6,735 bases of DNA from Campylobacterales bacterium. Its GTDB lineage: Bacteria > Campylobacterota > Campylobacteria > Campylobacterales > Sulfurimonadaceae. The notes beneath the pieces were generated by a model. The model made no database searches and had not been told where the DNA came from. It was given only the letters and a program-made list of their open reading frames with translations. The translations under genes and the position numbers were made by a program. The stretch spans positions 1 to 6,735 of the forward strand of contig JAFGVR010000036.1 of NCBI GenBank assembly GCA_016937915.1, in the 5' to 3' direction. Below are positions 5,487 to 6,735 of this stretch, one piece after another (within the stretch, counting starts at the first letter, position 1; each line of letters opens with the position of its first letter).

Positions 5487-6735
5487 GTGATAGATAAATT
5501 GTCACCAAATCAAAGACTGTTGCTAGCAGTAGTATTGTCTGTAGTTTTTTTTGTAGTTTATACAGCAATTTTTTCACCAGAACAAAAGGTTGAAAAAGAT
5601 GTTAAAAAGTCTGAACAGGTTGAGTTAAAAACAGAAACTACACCTAGTGTAGAAAATGTAGTTGGACATACGATCTCGGATGCAGAGAAAGTTCAGTCTA
5701 GTGCTTCAAGTACTATAGTTACTGTTAATAGCAAAGATTTTATCTTAAAAATCGATACACTTGGTCGTATAAGTTCAATGGAACTTCTTGAAGATAAGTA
5801 TAAAAATAAAGATGGTGGACATGCACAACTTATCTCACCAAATGGTACTAAACCTATGTATCTTAGATTTTTAGATGAGGAGTTAAACAAAGAAGCTACT
5901 CAAGTACCTTACATTTCTAGTGTAAAAGAGGTAGATGTAGTTGATTCGGCTAAAAAAATTGTTTTAACTCAAAACTTATCAAATATGGTTGTTACAAAAG
6001 AGTTGACAATATATCCTGATGGTCATTATGATGCGAAAGTAAATATCTCTCAAAATCAAAGATATTTTATCTACCTAGGTCAAAGACCAAAAGTAAATAA
6101 CTCTGAACAGATGATGGTAGTAACTGGTGCTATGGTTTATACAGATGATGATATCGTGACTATAGTTGAAGATGGTGAAGCTGAGGGTAGAAAAACATTT
6201 AGTGGTGTTAAACTTATATCTGCATTTGATCAATACTCTGCATCTATAATGTATGGTTTTTCAAAAGATACAAATATTATGGTTGAGAGAGATCGTGATA
6301 ACAATCCTATAGTTTATTTTGAAGCAATGCCAAAAATGCAGTTTAGTGGTTATGTTGGTCAAAAAGATTATAAAACTCTAAAAAATATTGATCCTATGCT
6401 TACAAATGCTATAGAGTATGGTTGGTTTACATTTGCAGCTAAACCAATATTTGCTTTACTTTCATGGTTACATGGAATATTTGGTAACTGGGGATGGGCT
6501 ATTATAGGTCTTACTATACTTATCAGACTTGTTCTGTATCCTTTGACATACAAAGGTATGATGAGTATGCAAAAAATAAAAGAGATATCACCAAAGATAA
6601 AAGAGCTACAAGCAAAGTATAAAGGTGATCCACAGCGTATGAATGCAGCTGTTATGGATATGTATAAAAAACATAATGCAAACCCACTTGGTGGTTGTTT
6701 GCCGATGCTTTTACAAATCCCTGTATTTTTCGCAA
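5487..6735 (+). CDS. yidC: Membrane protein insertase YidC (3' end cut by window)
   Basis: YidC inserts and folds inner-membrane proteins, alone or with SecYEG. The first 416 residues are present. TM1 (about 10-28) follows a short cytoplasmic MIDKLSPNQR start, then comes a polar low-complexity linker (about 30-75) and the large periplasmic beta-sandwich P1 domain typical of Gram-negative YidC (about 75-310). An amphipathic region and TM2 follow (about 313-350), with the conserved hydrophilic-groove arginine in TILIRLVLYPLTYK (Arg347). The basic cytoplasmic C1 helical hairpin (QKIKEISPKIKELQAKYKGD) and the start of TM3 with the PLGGCLPMLLQIPVFFA motif complete the visible part. About 110-130 more residues, with the remaining membrane segments, are expected beyond the edge. 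The start is GTG, with AAGGG (5476-5480) six bases upstream inside yidD, so it is the last visible gene of the rpmH operon. Confidence 0.96.
   Translation, partial: MIDKLSPNQRLLLAVVLSVVFFVVYTAIFSPEQKVEKDVKKSEQVELKTETTPSVENVVGHTISDAEKVQSSASSTIVTVNSKDFILKIDTLGRISSMELLEDKYKNKDGGHAQLISPNGTKPMYLRFLDEELNKEATQVPYISSVKEVDVVDSAKKIVLTQNLSNMVVTKELTIYPDGHYDAKVNISQNQRYFIYLGQRPKVNNSEQMMVVTGAMVYTDDDIVTIVEDGEAEGRKTFSGVKLISAFDQYSASIMYGFSKDTNIMVERDRDNNPIVYFEAMPKMQFSGYVGQKDYKTLKNIDPMLTNAIEYGWFTFAAKPIFALLSWLHGIFGNWGWAIIGLTILIRLVLYPLTYKGMMSMQKIKEISPKIKELQAKYKGDPQRMNAAVMDMYKKHNANPLGGCLPMLLQIPVFFA

Noticed and set aside
5693..5890. 65-codon minus-strand frame within yidC
   Set aside because: Antisense to the conserved P1 domain, with no independent evidence.
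6368..6553. 61-codon minus-strand frame within yidC
   Set aside because: Antisense to the conserved TM2 region of YidC.
1..6735. tRNA, rRNA, CRISPR array or insertion sequence
   Set aside because: No cloverleaf, rRNA-like, spaced-repeat or transposase-like sequence was seen, and nearly all the window is covered by conserved genes.

Overview
The window looks like a chromosomal segment from a Campylobacterota (Epsilonproteobacteria) bacterium, most likely a Sulfurimonas-like free-living species. The grounds are the strongly AT-rich composition (by eye about one third G+C), AGA/ATA-rich codon use, the character of the RnpA and YidD proteins, and an outer-membrane protein resembling the DUF3373 family that I associate with this phylum. 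The genus is an inference from recall, not from a search. Nothing suggests a mobile element, prophage, CRISPR array or recent transfer.

Layout. (1) Positions 1-88 hold a promoter and structured leader for clpB, with the -35 cut by the window edge. (2) 89-2668 (+) is a complete clpB, the ring disaggregase that works with DnaK. (3) A perfect 12-bp hairpin covers the clpB stop codon in the very short gap to a convergent operon. (4) 4506-2684 (-) is a two-gene operon: a small exported protein that starts at TTG, coupled by a 1-base overlap to a DUF3373-like outer-membrane beta-barrel. (5) 4507-4719 is a divergent intergenic region with candidate promoters for both directions and a leader hairpin before rpmH. 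(6) 4720-6735 (+) is the conserved rpmH-rnpA-yidD-yidC cluster: ribosomal protein L34, the RNase P protein subunit, the YidD insertion factor and the YidC insertase. The yidC gene runs off the right edge.

The rpmH-rnpA-yidD-yidC genes are packed with a 20-base overlap (rnpA/yidD) and a 2-base gap (yidD/yidC), so they probably form one transcript linking ribosome assembly, tRNA processing and membrane protein insertion. ClpB and the outer-membrane operon are unrelated neighbours in function.

The most interesting point is the rpmH-rnpA junction. The conserved N-terminus of RnpA lies in an open frame with no in-frame ATG, GTG or TTG upstream of it. Exactly there the DNA forms a perfect 12-bp stem that extends to 14 bp across one A-A mismatch and closes on a 4-base loop. 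The stem encodes the RnpA N-terminus and buries the only plausible CUG or AUA start codons. This suggests deliberate down-regulation of rnpA relative to rpmH, or a sequence error; both can be tested. I see no wholly new multi-gene system here.
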